DNA of 64,000 nt from Dromaius novaehollandiae (lineage: Eukaryota; Chordata; Aves; Casuariiformes; Dromaiidae). Positions 11,996-24,659 of the stretch are shown piece by piece (within the stretch, counting starts at the first letter, position 1; the number at the start of each line of letters is the position of its first letter). A program made the position numbers and the translations under genes. The notes below the pieces were generated by a model, which did no database searches, had not been told where the DNA came from, and worked only from the letters and a program-made list of their open reading frames with translations. Location of the stretch: positions 149,997,517 through 150,061,516 of the forward strand of contig NC_088099.1 in NCBI RefSeq assembly GCF_036370855.1. The letters are read 5' to 3'.

Positions 11996-12185
11996 TGTGG
12001 CACTTGTTTTGTGGCTTCCCCATCCACCTCCACCATGACACCATCCTTGGAGATTTTTAAAACAACTGGACAAGGCCCTGAGGAATTTGATCTGATGTCA
12101 GGGCTGGCTGTGGTTTGAGCAGGGCTTTGGAGTAGATAATCTGCAAATGTCTATTCCAACCTAAAGGATTCATGATGCTATGACT
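11996..12185 (+). mobile_element. CR1 LINE 3' end
   Basis: One frame reads PSLEIFKTTGQGPEEF, matching the conserved end of CR1 ORF2 (PSLEIFKTRLDKAL). The 3' UTR follows: AGCAGGGCTTTGGAGTAGAT then AATCTGCAAATGTCTATTCCAACCTAA, the family's ggactagatgatctccagaggtcccttccaacct. The end near 12165-12185 (ATTCATGATGCTATGACT) is a decayed form of the CR1 terminal ATTCTATGATTCTATGA repeat. Confidence 0.92.
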
Positions 12186-12189
12186 ACAA

Positions 12190-15100
12190 TTTACAGCTAA
12201 AATTAAAGAAGTGTATGTGTTCAATTGAAAGGTGAATTAATTCTTAAAATATTTGACTTTATTTGTTAGTGTAGCAGCAAACTAAAATTTACAAATGTAA
12301 ATATCCTATGATATACAGTTATTACATGACTAAAAACACAAAGGAATTGGTAGTTTCTGTAAGTGTTGAAATGTTATTCACTAAGGAAGATAATACTAAA
12401 ATTCCTGTAATCTATATGAAATCAGTTTAAACTTTCAACTAAGTATTTTTTTCCATATATTTGAATCCTGAGGTAGTATACAAACAGGAATCATAAAAGA
12501 AATATCAATAAATGGCCAAATGGCCAAATTTGTCTCCCAGGCCAGTATGTGAACCAGTGCTATTTAAAAAAGGATCGGAGATCAGATTTCAAAGAGTACT
12601 TTTTGTGTTGTTTGCATTTTCCCACAGTACCTCTCCCTTTTCTAAAAAAAAAGTCAAAAGTTTTGCCACTTTACTTGGGTTTTACTCTACAGCAAACTCT
12701 GAGTTTCATCCTCTCTGGACTCTTTCACAAAACATTGGATGGAAATGCAGGTGCACGCACAGTGCAGCACAGGGAGGGTGGACCATCCAGTACGGGCACA
12801 TCCAGCACGTGTCAGACAAACTGCAGATCAGCTGCCCGCAGACCCTGATATATTGTATGTGTGTCAGACTTGGTGTTGTACACAAATGACTCAGTGAGTC
12901 CGGTGAAATATGAGTGCAGGATGGGGAATCAATGCAGGTCTACGAATGGCTGTTAATCTAGGATTTCTGGTAACTTTGCAATGCCATCAGAGTAACTGGT
13001 CCAACCTAGAGCACCTGAATATCCCTAGCAAATGAAGTCTCGTTTTTTCTGCTCGGATAAAATTTTGTGGCAGAAAAAAAAAGAACTACCTGAAGAAAAC
13101 TGGTTGCACAACCCTAATCTTCAGTTTTTTTCTTGGAGTGAGGAAAGGATCAGTGTCTGCATCCCCTCATCTTGGGGTTTTAAAGTATTCACTTACAAGA
13201 CAAGCTTATGGAACACTCCACTTATAGGGGATATCTTTAATGGGACCTTGATGAGGGACCTGATGTGAAGGAGAATTCAAGATGATTTATGCCTAATGAG
13301 TCTTGATTAGAAGGAAATTCATGTAAAATAAAGTAAAGGCCTGTGGGATGATAAAGCATCATGACTCATAACAGAAATGTAAAGATTTCATGCCAAATAC
13401 AACATAATTGTATTGTAGATTGTGTATATATTTTTTCCTTCATCTTTAAAGGAAAGAAGATAGGAGCCATTCATTTTAGAAGGAAATGCTAAGTTAGTGT
13501 TTCTATGAAGTTTCTTACTTTCCAAAGTTAAGCTTAACTTTGAGTTTCCTATCACTTAATATATTTTGCTTATTATGTTCTTTTCACACTCCCATAGGTT
13601 TTTTATGATGCTCTGGTATTTGATTAAAATGCTAGCTTCCCATACTACCCTCCCTACAATTTAGGTTAATTGTATTTTATATTAAAAAAATCCATAAGGT
13701 GATTGCATATTCCAAAATCTCTAAAGATAAAAGTGGCTTCCACCACCAGTCAGCAAACAGAATATGAATAACCGGATCTGGAATCCAAAGGGGAAGTGAC
13801 TGGCCAGAAGACAAGAATTACCTCAAACTGTGTGCACATTAATATTTAGCAAAGTAAAACATCACGTACCTCAGTGGAACTTTCCAAGTAAACAACCTGA
13901 GCCTACATTAAAGATTTTAACTGCAGTCTATTCTTAATAGTCACTATTGTTCACTCAGCTGCTTTACAGAAAAATCGTCAATTTCTAGCCCTAATTATGC
14001 CCAAGTACTGACAATGTTGCTGCCTGTAAGATAGAAGTGTCTTGTTATTAGAAGATCTATCCACTGTGAATGATTTAATTTTATGCTCCTAAAATCAAGT
14101 TAAATTACATTGTTCATAAGAAAGTGACTGCAGACAGACAGTTATTATTTGAACAAGCCCCTGTGAATGAAAGTTCAATGGCCAGACTCTCATTTGTCTG
14201 CCTAAAGATGCTGTTATATTTTAGGTTCACTTCATTCTGGAAAGTTTGATGATAATAAAGAGAGACAGCTTTAGCTGGAGCTCATCTGGTGTAAAGAGGT
14301 CTAGTTTGTGTCTCCCTAATGCCGTTAGAACCTAAGAGAGAAAAGATTAATTCCAGCCGAACAACAGCGATGTTTGGCTTCCTTCCTTTTTACAAGGGCT
14401 TCACAAAGTTTTAATGGAAGTGGCTTATGCCTGACTCATGTTCAGCTGCTCTTCAGGCCCTCCACTAGCAGTATCGGGTTGTGGTTCCTGTGGTACCTTT
14501 ATAAATTACATACTATTATATATAATATGTAATTAACATATTATATATGTAATATAATTAACAATGTAAAGCAGTGATGGAGGAATGGAAAGCTGTGGCC
14601 TATAGATGCAGACGGAAACTGATAGCTGGAGACTAGCTCTTCTCAAATCAGCTGTGTGCCTGTGTGTTGGGATAACATTTGTCTTTTAGCTGTGAGAATC
14701 AGGAAGAAAAAAGAAAAGGTACCTAGTGCTCCTTAAATGCTTGTCATTGAACACTCACAAATGTGATTTATTAGAGAGAGTTAAGAAATGGAGAAATTAT
14801 GACTTACTTTTCATGTCTTATATAAAAATGAAAATTTGAAAAATTTGGATGAAATTCATTCTTTTGACTTATACATTATGTGGCAGTATATATTTGGGTA
14901 GCAGTATCTGTAAAACAGCAATAATTTTTGACTGTATTGAACACACTCAACCAGGTAAACATCTTAGAAAAGATTACAACAAACAATTCAAGTTCAAACA
15001 GCAGACTTTTTTTTTAACCATGCATAGTATGGACTGCTAGATTGCTGCAAAAGGGCAAATTGCTGCCTGAACCAGCATAGTAAGAAATTAGTGCTAATTA

Positions 15101-17573
15101 GTTGCTGTGGAAAGCCATCAAAGTGGTTGATGTCACTGAAAATTTGTCATCAGTTCGGCTTTGCCTTAAGAGCAATGGATGGCACTGGGGTATTTTTTGA
15201 CAAACAATAATTCAGAAGATACTACCTGAGAAATAATGCTTTCCATGCATAACGCTGTTAGCAGATTTATGTTGTCTGTAATTATGATGTTGCTATTCCT
15301 TTTGTGTGTTAAACTGCATAATAATTCAAAATTGGAGATAGTCAACATACAATTACTTATGGCAATATTCTATTCCCTAAGTCTTCTTTTAAGAGGCATT
15401 TTGGATCTGTTGGACTTCAGTATTAATTCACCTCTTTCTCTTTAAACATTACTGAGTCATCATCATTTGGACTTTCTTAAACAAAAGCTTACAAACCAAT
15501 CATATGTCCTTTAAAACAGAAAGCATGAACATTGCTTCTTGATGTGACATCGATTTAAGGATTTTCGTCAAATTTCCTTCATTCATCTATAGCGATGCTC
15601 CAAAGCAATCCTAATTGGGAATGTACGTGACATTCATCACACCGTGATGCAGATGCAGTATCTGGGTCTCTGAAACATGTGACTGCTGTGAACACTGCAC
15701 GGGTCAGTTGCCTTTTAATTTCTGTTTCACTAATAATCATAAAGAATGCCATAGGAGCTTTTAACAGGCAGTAACAAAACAGTGGCTTTTGAAATACCCC
15801 TCTCAAATCTAAATGAATACGTCTGATGACTGAATTTAGCAATGTCAAATCTTGGCTTGGTTTCCCGTGTTTTCCTAGCGACATTCCTCCATGCCTTCAA
15901 TAGCGTGGCACTTTCTATAGAGCATGTTTGTGTGTGAAGGCAGGCAGTTCCCCAGTGACACTTCTCTTTTGTCACTGCAGTACAAAGGGGGATATATTAC
16001 TCTATTGAACACACAGAGCTAATTCTACTTAATCAGCTTATGTGCTCATTAGTGGACATAGCACTCTGCAAAATTTAATTAACAAAGATGCAAGATCACC
16101 TTTGCTAACCACTAATATGGACTGTTTTCTTTATTGCATAATAAGCCATTTTACATAAGCTGTATACCTATTACAGATGCATACATATATAGAATATGTT
16201 TTTCATTGTGGTGACTTTAATATCAAGGACACAGTAATGACAGAACATATCAGTAATTTTCAAAATCATTTCCTTGCATGTGGGGTCAAAAGGGTAGATT
16301 TCACGGTCCACTGGGAGTCTTTTAATGAGCACAATGCATAAAAAAAGTGGTTCTAGGGACATGAGCATATACACGTAAACATTATTTATTCATCTTTTTA
16401 ACATATTAATCTTATTTAGGAATATTAATAACTAATAGTAATAATTAACTCACTACAAATCTGTGAAGAGAAAGCAAACATGATAATGAAACAATTTTCT
16501 CTGTAGTCCAACTGGTGAATTGATAAACTATTTAGATCCATGATACACTGATTCCAGGGAATGTATGATATTTCAAAATACTGATGTACACTAAATCCTA
16601 TAAAAGTATTATTTGCTATTTCATCAAGTATTCTCACTCCAAGTGAGATAAAGGCTACTAAACGTGTTGCAATGCAGCATGCCAGTGGGCCCAGCTGTAT
16701 ACAAAACAAAGTACTTCAGATGCTATGAATATTTGAAACAACTCTGTCTGCAAGTATTTAAACACTGAGACAAATGTGGAATTCTCAGATCGGTTATACT
16801 GGGGATAGGCAAGGCAGAGTATCACTTTGAGATGGAGAAAAATGCAAAACATAAATGTATTTGGAATGTATATTGGAAATTTTTTAAGTATGTGATTTAC
16901 AAAGTCTTCAGAGAGTGCTTTCACACTCTGCTGTATATATCCCATTTTGGAAACAAGCACATTACTTGAATCAGAAGTGAAAAGGGGCTTGAAAATAGAT
17001 TTTAGAATGGCAGCCTAGATGCACTGCAAAATATGAGCTCATCACCAGTATGTCTGCAGGATTTTCCTGTCTGTAGCCTAATAGTGCACTTCATGCTCTT
17101 CTGTAAGTGTCTGGCTTTGTAAAGTGAGGCCTATAGATCGATAGATTAGGTATTTAATATTTATTGTTATTCATTGTTAATGTAGTCTAGAATGAGCACC
17201 TTTGAAACTGTGGGGACGAATGGTAAAATTCTTGAATCAGTTTTGAATATTTGAATTCTTATGAATATATTCTGTTAGCTCTTGGTCTTATTTATTTAGC
17301 ATTCAATTGTCCATGCTAATTCTTACCTCCTAAAATGGTTTTCTATCAAAATTTCTGCATGTCATTGCTTGCTGGATCACGCAGTTCAAATAAAGCATTT
17401 TCACTAGAGAACAGCCCCCAACATAGACAGTGGGTTTAGCAAATGCATACGGAGGCTCCGATGTGACAACTTATGGCTCAAAGTAGAGAGCACAGATGTG
17501 CAGAACCACGCTGAAGTCTGCACCTGGACATTGTCAGTGCCCAAATTTACATGAAAATCAAGATCCATGCCCA
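12190..17573. other. non-genic sequence, no gene recognised
   Basis: ORFs of 60-125 codons (for example 12512-12889 +, 125 codons, and 15579-15884 -, 101 codons) have no recognisable domains. The stretch 15570-15980 carries more CpG than its surroundings and ends in a polypyrimidine tract plus CTGCAG at 15980 resembling a splice acceptor. I recognised no transposon. Confidence 0.5.
14518..14548. repeat. perfect AT-only inverted repeat
   Basis: Arms ATATATAATATG (14518-14529) and CATATTATATAT (14537-14548) flank the 7-base loop TAATTAA, which is also a homeodomain-type core. It is probably simple-sequence in origin, being surrounded by further AT repeats to about 14565. Confidence 0.9.
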
Positions 17574-17612
17574 AATTCTTTTTGATAAAAAGAATTTTAT
17601 CAAAATTCTTTT
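17574..17612. repeat. three alternating inverted copies of an 11-mer (nested hairpins)
   Basis: AATTCTTTTT (17574-17583) pairs perfectly with AAAAAGAATT (17587-17596) over the loop GAT. AAAAGAATTTT (17588-17598) then pairs perfectly with AAAATTCTTTT (17602-17612) over the loop ATC. The middle copy can pair with either neighbour. TTGATAAAA/TTTTATCAA (17582-17603) is a third perfect pairing. Such structures can arise by template switching during replication. Confidence 0.93.
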
Positions 17613-20600
17613 ACCTCCTACAGTGTATTTACTTAACTGTGATAAATGACCTTCATTCATAGAGTAGGCTTTAGGGCATACTCCAGTTCCTGCAGCCAAA
17701 TACTCTGGCATAATCACAGCTCCTTTGTCTTGCTGATGATATTTCCCATACTGCACTGAACATAGGAGACTATATTTTTCCATTATGGGGACATTATCCC
17801 AACTTTAAAGTTCTTCTCAGAAAACACTTTGTGTTTAAGTAAGCTTGTGTAAAACTACAAGGCCTTCTCAGTGGCCTTTTGTTGATGCGAAATGCTATTT
17901 TTTAATACCAAGAAGAATAGATCTTTACACTGAGGGTTATTTTGTATGCTCTTAATATGTGTATATATTTTCAATATTATTATTATGTTAAAATTGTATT
18001 TCATGTTAATGAATTAAACTATATAGTTAGATGTTCATAGCTGCTCAGTAGTTGGTCTATTTTCCTTTTCACAGTGAAATGATTCAATTAAACATGATTT
18101 CAGAGTGAAATAAAATAAGGCCACTTCTGAAAGCTTTCGAAAACCTCAGCTACAATGTTTGAACACTTTTAACTTTCGAATTTGAATGACAGGGATAACT
18201 GACAGGATGAGAGCGGGTGAGTGAGTGGTCAGAAGAGAGTGTTTTTTAGACATAAACTCATTCACATGTCTCCAGTTCAGATCCTAAATGACTAAGGATT
18301 TCTGAAGTCCAGGTGGCGACTGGATCTTTGATCATATTTGATATTAGTAATTTTGCATGCTTTTCCCCTGCTTCTCCCCTCTTACCCACCTGGCTTACAA
18401 AGTGTGACCATGCTTCTTGGTACAAAGCTAGCACAAAGATTTGTTGCTGTGGGGAGGGCAGCAAGATGCTCCTGGGGAATACATTCAAACTGAATTCACT
18501 TAGTGAACCTAAAACATTAAAGCACGTGGGGAGGGAAGAGCAGGGCTGAGCATTTGCAGGTCTGAGCCTCCCCTCCTGCAGAAGCACAGCCAGGGGCTTG
18601 TGGTCAGCGTGCAGCGTGCAGCGTGCAGCGCAGGAACGCAGGGTGAGCCTGCTGCTCTCTGTTTCATTGCGTTTTCAAAACAGGTGGTGATTTGTAAACA
18701 AGTTGTTAAAGGTTTTAATGTGCAATCTTTAACATGCAATTTCCATTAATTATAATGCTGTATTTGGTTACATAACACATTAAAAATGTATTGCCATAAA
18801 AATTATTTTGCATGCATAACATAGAGCTCTTATCACATAAAGTAAGACCCTGCAGTCTGTGTTCCCATTTCAATGGCAGAAAAGCAGTGCCTTCTTTAAC
18901 AAACACAGGATGTACAATATAAATCATATAAACTATTAAAAATTGGCAGTACCATAAATTTACACTTCTTTTCATTCATAGATAAGAACACAAACACTCC
19001 CCAGAAGAAATTAAATTTTAATAATGGAGAAGATTATTGTGGGAATATTTCAAAATATTCGGTCATTAAGACCAAGATTCTTTCAGAAATGCATACAACA
19101 TTTTTGATATATGTGTAATTCCTGACTGAGATTCACCATCCCTACAATGTGAGGTGGTCCTGGTTGTGAGGATCAGCGTATTTAAAAGAGCTCTGCCCAT
19201 TTGTATCTGGGTAAATTTAAGAATTTCCTTTCCCAGCCCTGTACCCAGCTGTGGAGGACACACTTCTATCGTGGTAGAGAACATCAGCGTCCTTGTGGTC
19301 TCCCCTTCAAGACAAAGAGCCTAACAGCATTTGTCACGTGAGGGTTTTATTCCTCAGGCTTTTCTGGCTGATTTTTTCTCTTGGGATAAAAAATTAAATA
19401 TTTCTTTAGCATTGGTGAGAAAGTCTGACTGTATTGCCTGAAAGACAAAGCAGCCACCTGGCTGATGAGTAACCAAGGTGCGGGCTTGTTCTTTGCTAAA
19501 TACTTACTCTTACCTTTCTCACTTCTATAGCAAAGTCTCTGGTATTGGAAGTCTTGGGCGAGGTGACTATTTGAACTTAGGTTTTTGAAGTCAGCCGTGT
19601 GTGAACGGTTCCGTTCAGAACAGATCTCCTGACAGGAAGAGTTTGGAAAGATTCATTGACATTTGGAAAAGTTCTTATCAATGTTAAAACTTCTTTTGGA
19701 GAAAAAAATACATGTAAAATAAAGCATAAAGAAGACAATGAAGACTGTGATTTATACAAGATTGTGATTGCTTTGATATGCAATATCAGTGACCATCCCT
19801 TGAGTTGTAAAATGTTTTGAAAAATAGTACCCAAACCATGAGTTTCTTTTGAAGAGAAAATTCATGGCAATTCAATTTCCCACAGTACCAAGTCTTGTCA
19901 ATCCAAGAAGAAAGCGAGACCTGGGCATTGCTTAAGGAGGAAAACACTAAATAGAGGTAAATGTGCACAAATCCTGCTGGCTTCTGCTCCACAGCTACAG
20001 GCATTACTGCCACTAGGGGTGGCTGGCTGAGAAGGCAGCCGGGCTCTGTCTGTGTTTGCATGGAGCTGGACGGGACAGTTTGGAGCACAAAGGGAAAAAC
20101 TTCTGGTGCCTGGCAGGGACGGAGGGGTACAAGCTCTCATGGGCATAACTCACTGCTGCTCTGCACCTTGTTAATTATTCAAACTTAGGTAAAATGATTT
20201 GGTTATAATTTAATATTATTTTGCATGCTCCATATTTTTTGTACTCCATACAAGTGCATATGACTATACAATATCAGTCAGCTGTAGAAGTAATTTTATT
20301 TCTACATAGAGTTTGCAATGATGAGGCTATTCCACAAGCCATGGTAGTGAAAAAAATGTTAAAACATTTATTGGTATTTTAAAAGCCAAAGGCTACTGTA
20401 AACTAGCTTTGTATCCAGGCAATTATTTGTTCAAAAGAAGAAATAAATCACCTGAACCAAATTTTAAAATCAGAGCTCCCTCTATAACCGGGAACACACA
20501 GTACCACTAACAACAAGTGCTGTCATCACAATGAAGTTAAAATGATGCAATAAGAAGCTTGGGGGAAAATACCTGACCATCAGCTGTGATGGTAGCAGGT

Positions 20601-21419
20601 GGGATGAACCAAGCTGTAGAACCAGGATGATGCCAAGAAGTTCTGTTCCTGCTCCTGTCGGGCAACAGCTGCAGGGAGGGCATAACTTTTTTGTTTTGTT
20701 GATCTCATAATTTTTATACCATTCTTCCTTCTCTGGCAATAGAAAAAGTTATCATTCTGGTGATACACCTTTCTAGTAACATGTTTTTATCTACTATGAA
20801 TAACCCACTTTCTGCCAAACACTGCTGCTCTAGTGGTATTTAGAGGAACAAAATGAAAGCAGAACACTGTGTTGTTGTGTACACTCTGGTTTTACATCTT
20901 AATTAAAAGTTCATGGACAAATACATGAAGAAATCATACTGCATTGCAAAAATATCTAACAAGGTGATCAAATACTTGGTTCCTGCATTTGCTGCTGAAA
21001 CAGGGGCTGTTTAGATCAGCCACAATAACCCTGTTGTGCAGTGAAATTCTCCCACACTGTTTTTGTATTTTGAATCAATAGCTGCCCTGTAGCCAAGGTT
21101 ACTGTGACGCATCACCAAAGCCAAGGGAGAAACAGAATCTCAGAGCTAAAGTTGGTAGAAACTGGATAGGTTCGTTGTGCTTTGGCTACTGGGATATAAT
21201 CAACATTACAGGCCATATATTTTATTGTGTATTTGTCTATAAAAGGAAATAGGGATGAAGATGTTGTGTGTAGGATGCAGGCATAGTCAGGAAAGAGCAG
21301 AGCTAATCTCATTGCTAATTTTGATTTGATTTTTTTTCAGAAATTTTTATTTCTTTCTACTCATATTTGTCCCCTGCCATTCTTTCCATCTTCCATTTGT
21401 TGTCCCTTGTTCCTTGCAG
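17613..21419. other. non-genic sequence, no gene recognised
   Basis: Contains short unrelated ORFs and a short GC-richer patch at 18500-18660 with three tandem CAGCGTG units (18605-18630). A 35-bp stretch at 21127-21165 faintly resembles an antisense CR1 3' end. Nothing is firm. Confidence 0.5.
18605..18630. repeat. (CAGCGTG)3 short tandem repeat
   Basis: Three perfect 7-base CAGCGTG units followed by a partial CAGCG. It is a CpG-bearing minisatellite-like run within a locally GC-richer patch. Confidence 0.95.
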
Positions 21420-21742
21420 ACTCTCAAGGCTACTTGAGGCTTTGCTGCCTTCAGTGCATTCTGGTTGAACCTCTCAAGACTTTGCTTCTCTGCTGCCTTC
21501 TCTGGAAACTGCAACAAGAATCACTCTTCAGATTAACAGCTGGTTCTTCATACCACCATGTGTTTGGGCAGCCATTTTGGTTGCCAGAGATGGACCCAAG
21601 TGTTCCTGTTTCTCTTTCACTCTTGGATCCAAGAGAGCTTCTCCACTTATATCATGTTAGCAAAAATTCTATGAGAACCCAGTTCCTCTGGGTTTCCAGG
21701 GAAATAGGGGCCTTGTCTCCTCTCAGATATGGATTATATGAA
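21420..21742 (+). other. candidate exon (splice-site pair with continuous open frame)
   Basis: A roughly 50-base pyrimidine-rich tract ends in CCTTGCAG at 21419, a very good 3' splice site. GAA|GTAAGT at 21740-21748 is a good 5' splice site. The 323 bp between them is open throughout in one frame and sits inside a 148-codon ORF (21326-21772). The peptide is Leu/Cys-rich with no motif I recognise, so this could be a lineage-specific or untranslated (lncRNA) exon, or chance. No partner exon is firmly placed. The inference rests only on splice-signal quality and openness. Confidence 0.3.
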
Positions 21743-23283
21743 GTAAGTAGTGTCTTTCAGCTCAGTATATAACAGCATTACAGGTTTGCTGATTCTGCTT
21801 GGTTGACAAAGACAGTGATTTTTTTCAAGTTATGGTACATATTGGAGATAATGGTGGCATTCTTTATAAAATAATTTACCTACCATAAATGCTTTAAAAC
21901 GTTCCACTTTTTTTTCTGCCTTCTCAGGAGGAAGGGCTGGATCTTTTTGTGTGACCACTGAAATATGTTTTCCACAGATTTCATTTTATATTGAACAAGG
22001 AACCAACAAACGTTGCATTGCTTTTCCAGCTGGGATATTTATAATAGTTCTCAGTAACTTTTCAATGTGACATTTCAATTCAATACTTACATTTTCTGGA
22101 AAACAGAAGCAGATTTTTGGGGGGGTAGAGTGCTATGTGTTAGAAGAGCTTGGAAGACACTTTTTTCTACTAAGGAGGAACATGAGGCACAAAACTGGCA
22201 CCTTTTTAGAAACACGATGTTTTTCCACCAAAGTTTTAGGAAGAATCTTTGATTTTCTATGATATTACCTCTACGGCAACTTAGCACTACTCTGGTCCTA
22301 GTTTATAATGTTACATATTCTTGTCACAAGGTCTTGTAGCTACAAGTGACTGATATCTGAGTGCTTAACAATTTTCAGGATTAACCCTCACTAATTTTCC
22401 CCAGTCACTGGTGTTCTCTTTCATTTGCAACGTGTTTTTTACCTGCTTCCTGGGTGGAGCAGGAGGGAGAGGAGTCGAAAAGGAGCAATGTAGCTGTGTA
22501 ACCCAACTCTAGTGCATGAGGCAAAGCGCAGAAACGTATAATGTATCTGTGCCTTTGGACTTGGCTGGATGGAGACTATCACTCAAATTATTCTAAAGAA
22601 TTACTTCTATGCCATATGTAGGATTAGAAGCAACCAGTCTTTGACCAGATAAATTTCTGACTTTGGAATCTAGTGTTTTCAACTGTAATTTTTCTCTGAC
22701 TTGTGGCAGATGTCAAGGGATGATACCAAGAGAATTTGTCTGTTTTTCATTCCTCATGTTCATTAGCTGTTGAAAAGCAGTGAGATCCAGCATCCCAGCA
22801 GACAGTGCTCAGGAACAGACCTCCAGATGTGGGGGAGGCAGTAGATTTTGGGGGTGTTTCATTTTTTTCTTCTTAGTTTAATTTCTTCAAATTATGTTTA
22901 ACTGAAGAAGTTAGACCTGCACTGGAGAGGCACGTACCTATCTTTGAAACCCAAGGAACACAGGAACTCAGAGCTAATAATTACCTCCATAATCCTGAAA
23001 GGCTGTGGGGCCCAAGCAGCCTGTAGAGGCTTTAGGATACCTGAAGAAAAGCCCTCAGAAAGGGCAGTATACTTTTGGCTATGGTGGTGGAACGAGAGTG
23101 GTGTTGGTTGCTTCAGTTCATCTGCAACAGATGTTTTAGAAATGCTTGTTTGTCTGAGCTTTCAAAATCATCACTGCTGTGGGATATATCATCTAGATCT
23201 GATCTTTGTTGGAAGGTGACATCTCTCCTGCATATTGGAGAAGCAGTAAACTTGATACTTTTGTGAGTGACATTTTTTTCTAT

Positions 23284-23561
23284 TATTTTCTCCTTTGAAT
23301 AAAGGGAATATCTAGCCTTTCATAGACTAATTTTAATCTTATACAAGCAGAGTGATCGACGGCCCACAAGCTGGGCCTGAGAGTCACCAGATAGGTAGAC
23401 ATTAGGTATGCTCTTCTCCAAGGTATAACAGTATCTTTATTCATTCTCCCTGCTGAGACACGGTTGTTCCAGACCTGAGTCGTGTGACTCCAGGACACCC
23501 CATTGTGGAAAACACACTGAATATTCCTTCCCTCACCAGTGGGTTGGTTATTTTTTATCTT
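23284..23561 (-). other. open frame preceded by a good minus-strand splice acceptor
   Basis: Read on the minus strand, a C/T-rich tract ends CTTCTTTTGCAG with exon position one at 23561, and a frame stays open from there to 23283 (about 92 codons). The acceptor arises from a purine-rich simple stretch at 23565-23610 on the + strand. The peptide resembles nothing I know and no matching donor was identified with confidence. Chance is the default explanation. Confidence 0.15.
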
Positions 23562-23814
23562 CTGCAAAAGAAGAAAAAAAAGGAAAAGGAATTTTTTTTA
23601 AAAAAAGTCCCATTTTCCTTCATGCTTCTTGGGACTTCCTTGTATGTCTCTATCATTCAGCATCTTTGGTAATCTCATTTCAAACCATGCAATGGGGTAA
23701 GAATAATACTGGAGTGTATTTCCAAATATCCTTATGTTCTGTGTGTGTGAGGAGTATACCAATACAGCTATCTCTGACTGGTAGTCTTATTCGCAGTCCA
23801 TTCATCAACTTTAT

Positions 23815-23833
23815 TTGTGTGTGTGTGTGTGTG
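23815..23833. repeat. (GT)n microsatellite, short
   Basis: An uninterrupted run of about nine GT units. The ORFs crossing it on both strands are artefacts of the repeat. Confidence 0.95.
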
Positions 23834-24217
23834 CTTATCAGCAGAGTAATAAACTTTTCCTATATCCATTGGCATATGAGGAATTTTGCATTCTAAGAAT
23901 TGTAGAGATGAGTAATTTGGCTTATCAGATAATAAGGGAATGTTCTTCCTGGGCGAAGAGATGCAAAGTGTTTTATGGCTGTAACAAACATAATCCAGAC
24001 ATATAAAAGAAAAAAAAAAGGCTTTGCACTTCATTGATGTTTGTAGCTTATGTTGTAACTTCAGAGACATCTGAGATTTTTAGCAATTAAAGTGTTTCTT
24101 TCTTTTGCTACAAAATGAACAAAAATCAGCTGTCAATCATGTTTTAGTTCCCTGAGTGAAGAAAAACTGTCTCCAAACCTGTTTTCAGATTACACTGTTT
24201 ATATAGAAATGTTAAGA

Positions 24218-24309
24218 GGTTTTTGTTTTTCCCCTGTAGTAAATCTTACATTAAATATGCTTTGGTTTTTGTTTTTCCCATGTTGTAAATCTTACATTAA
24301 ATATGCTTT
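24218..24309. repeat. tandem duplication, two 46-bp units
   Basis: Unit 1 (24218-24263) and unit 2 (24264-24309) both run from GGTTTTTGTTTTTCCC to ACATTAAATATGCTTT and differ at only a few positions. This is a simple local tandem duplication of otherwise unique sequence. Confidence 0.93.
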
Positions 24310-24659
24310 TCAGACTAGACTATTATGAGAAACACTGAGTACATAAAAACATACAAAAAATTGTGGGGAAGGGGAGAAGAAATATACCCAGTTCAGCTCC
24401 TGAAGAGGTCACAGATTGAATTGTACTCTTTTGTATATCATAAGATCTCTTTCAGAAATGGATATCAGAAAGATTATCAGAAAGATTATGCTGTAGTTCC
24501 ATCATTTGATTGTAGCCATCATCTAAACTTCAAATCTTTTCTCTCACAGGACTTATCTATCTGTTGTGCGTGCTATTCCATTAAGTTGAAAGTGTGCTTA
24601 TCAGTCAAGCTAGACAAATGGCTTTTGTCAATTGTATTGTAGACACAACTGTATTATTG

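Larger units (their letters stand above)
21743..24217. other. non-genic sequence, no gene recognised
   Basis: Unique-looking sequence. Short ORFs (61-100 codons) lack recognisable features. It contains a purine/poly(A)-rich tract at 23565-23610. Confidence 0.5.

Noticed and set aside
14600-14780. Possible MIR-like text around AGCTGTGTGCCTG
   Set aside because: Only short isolated words match; block order is not maintained.
21127-21165. Faint similarity to an antisense CR1 3' end (ACAGAATCTCAGAGC... TTGGTAGAAAC)
   Set aside because: Only about 35 bp with several mismatches and no continuation into the next CR1 block.
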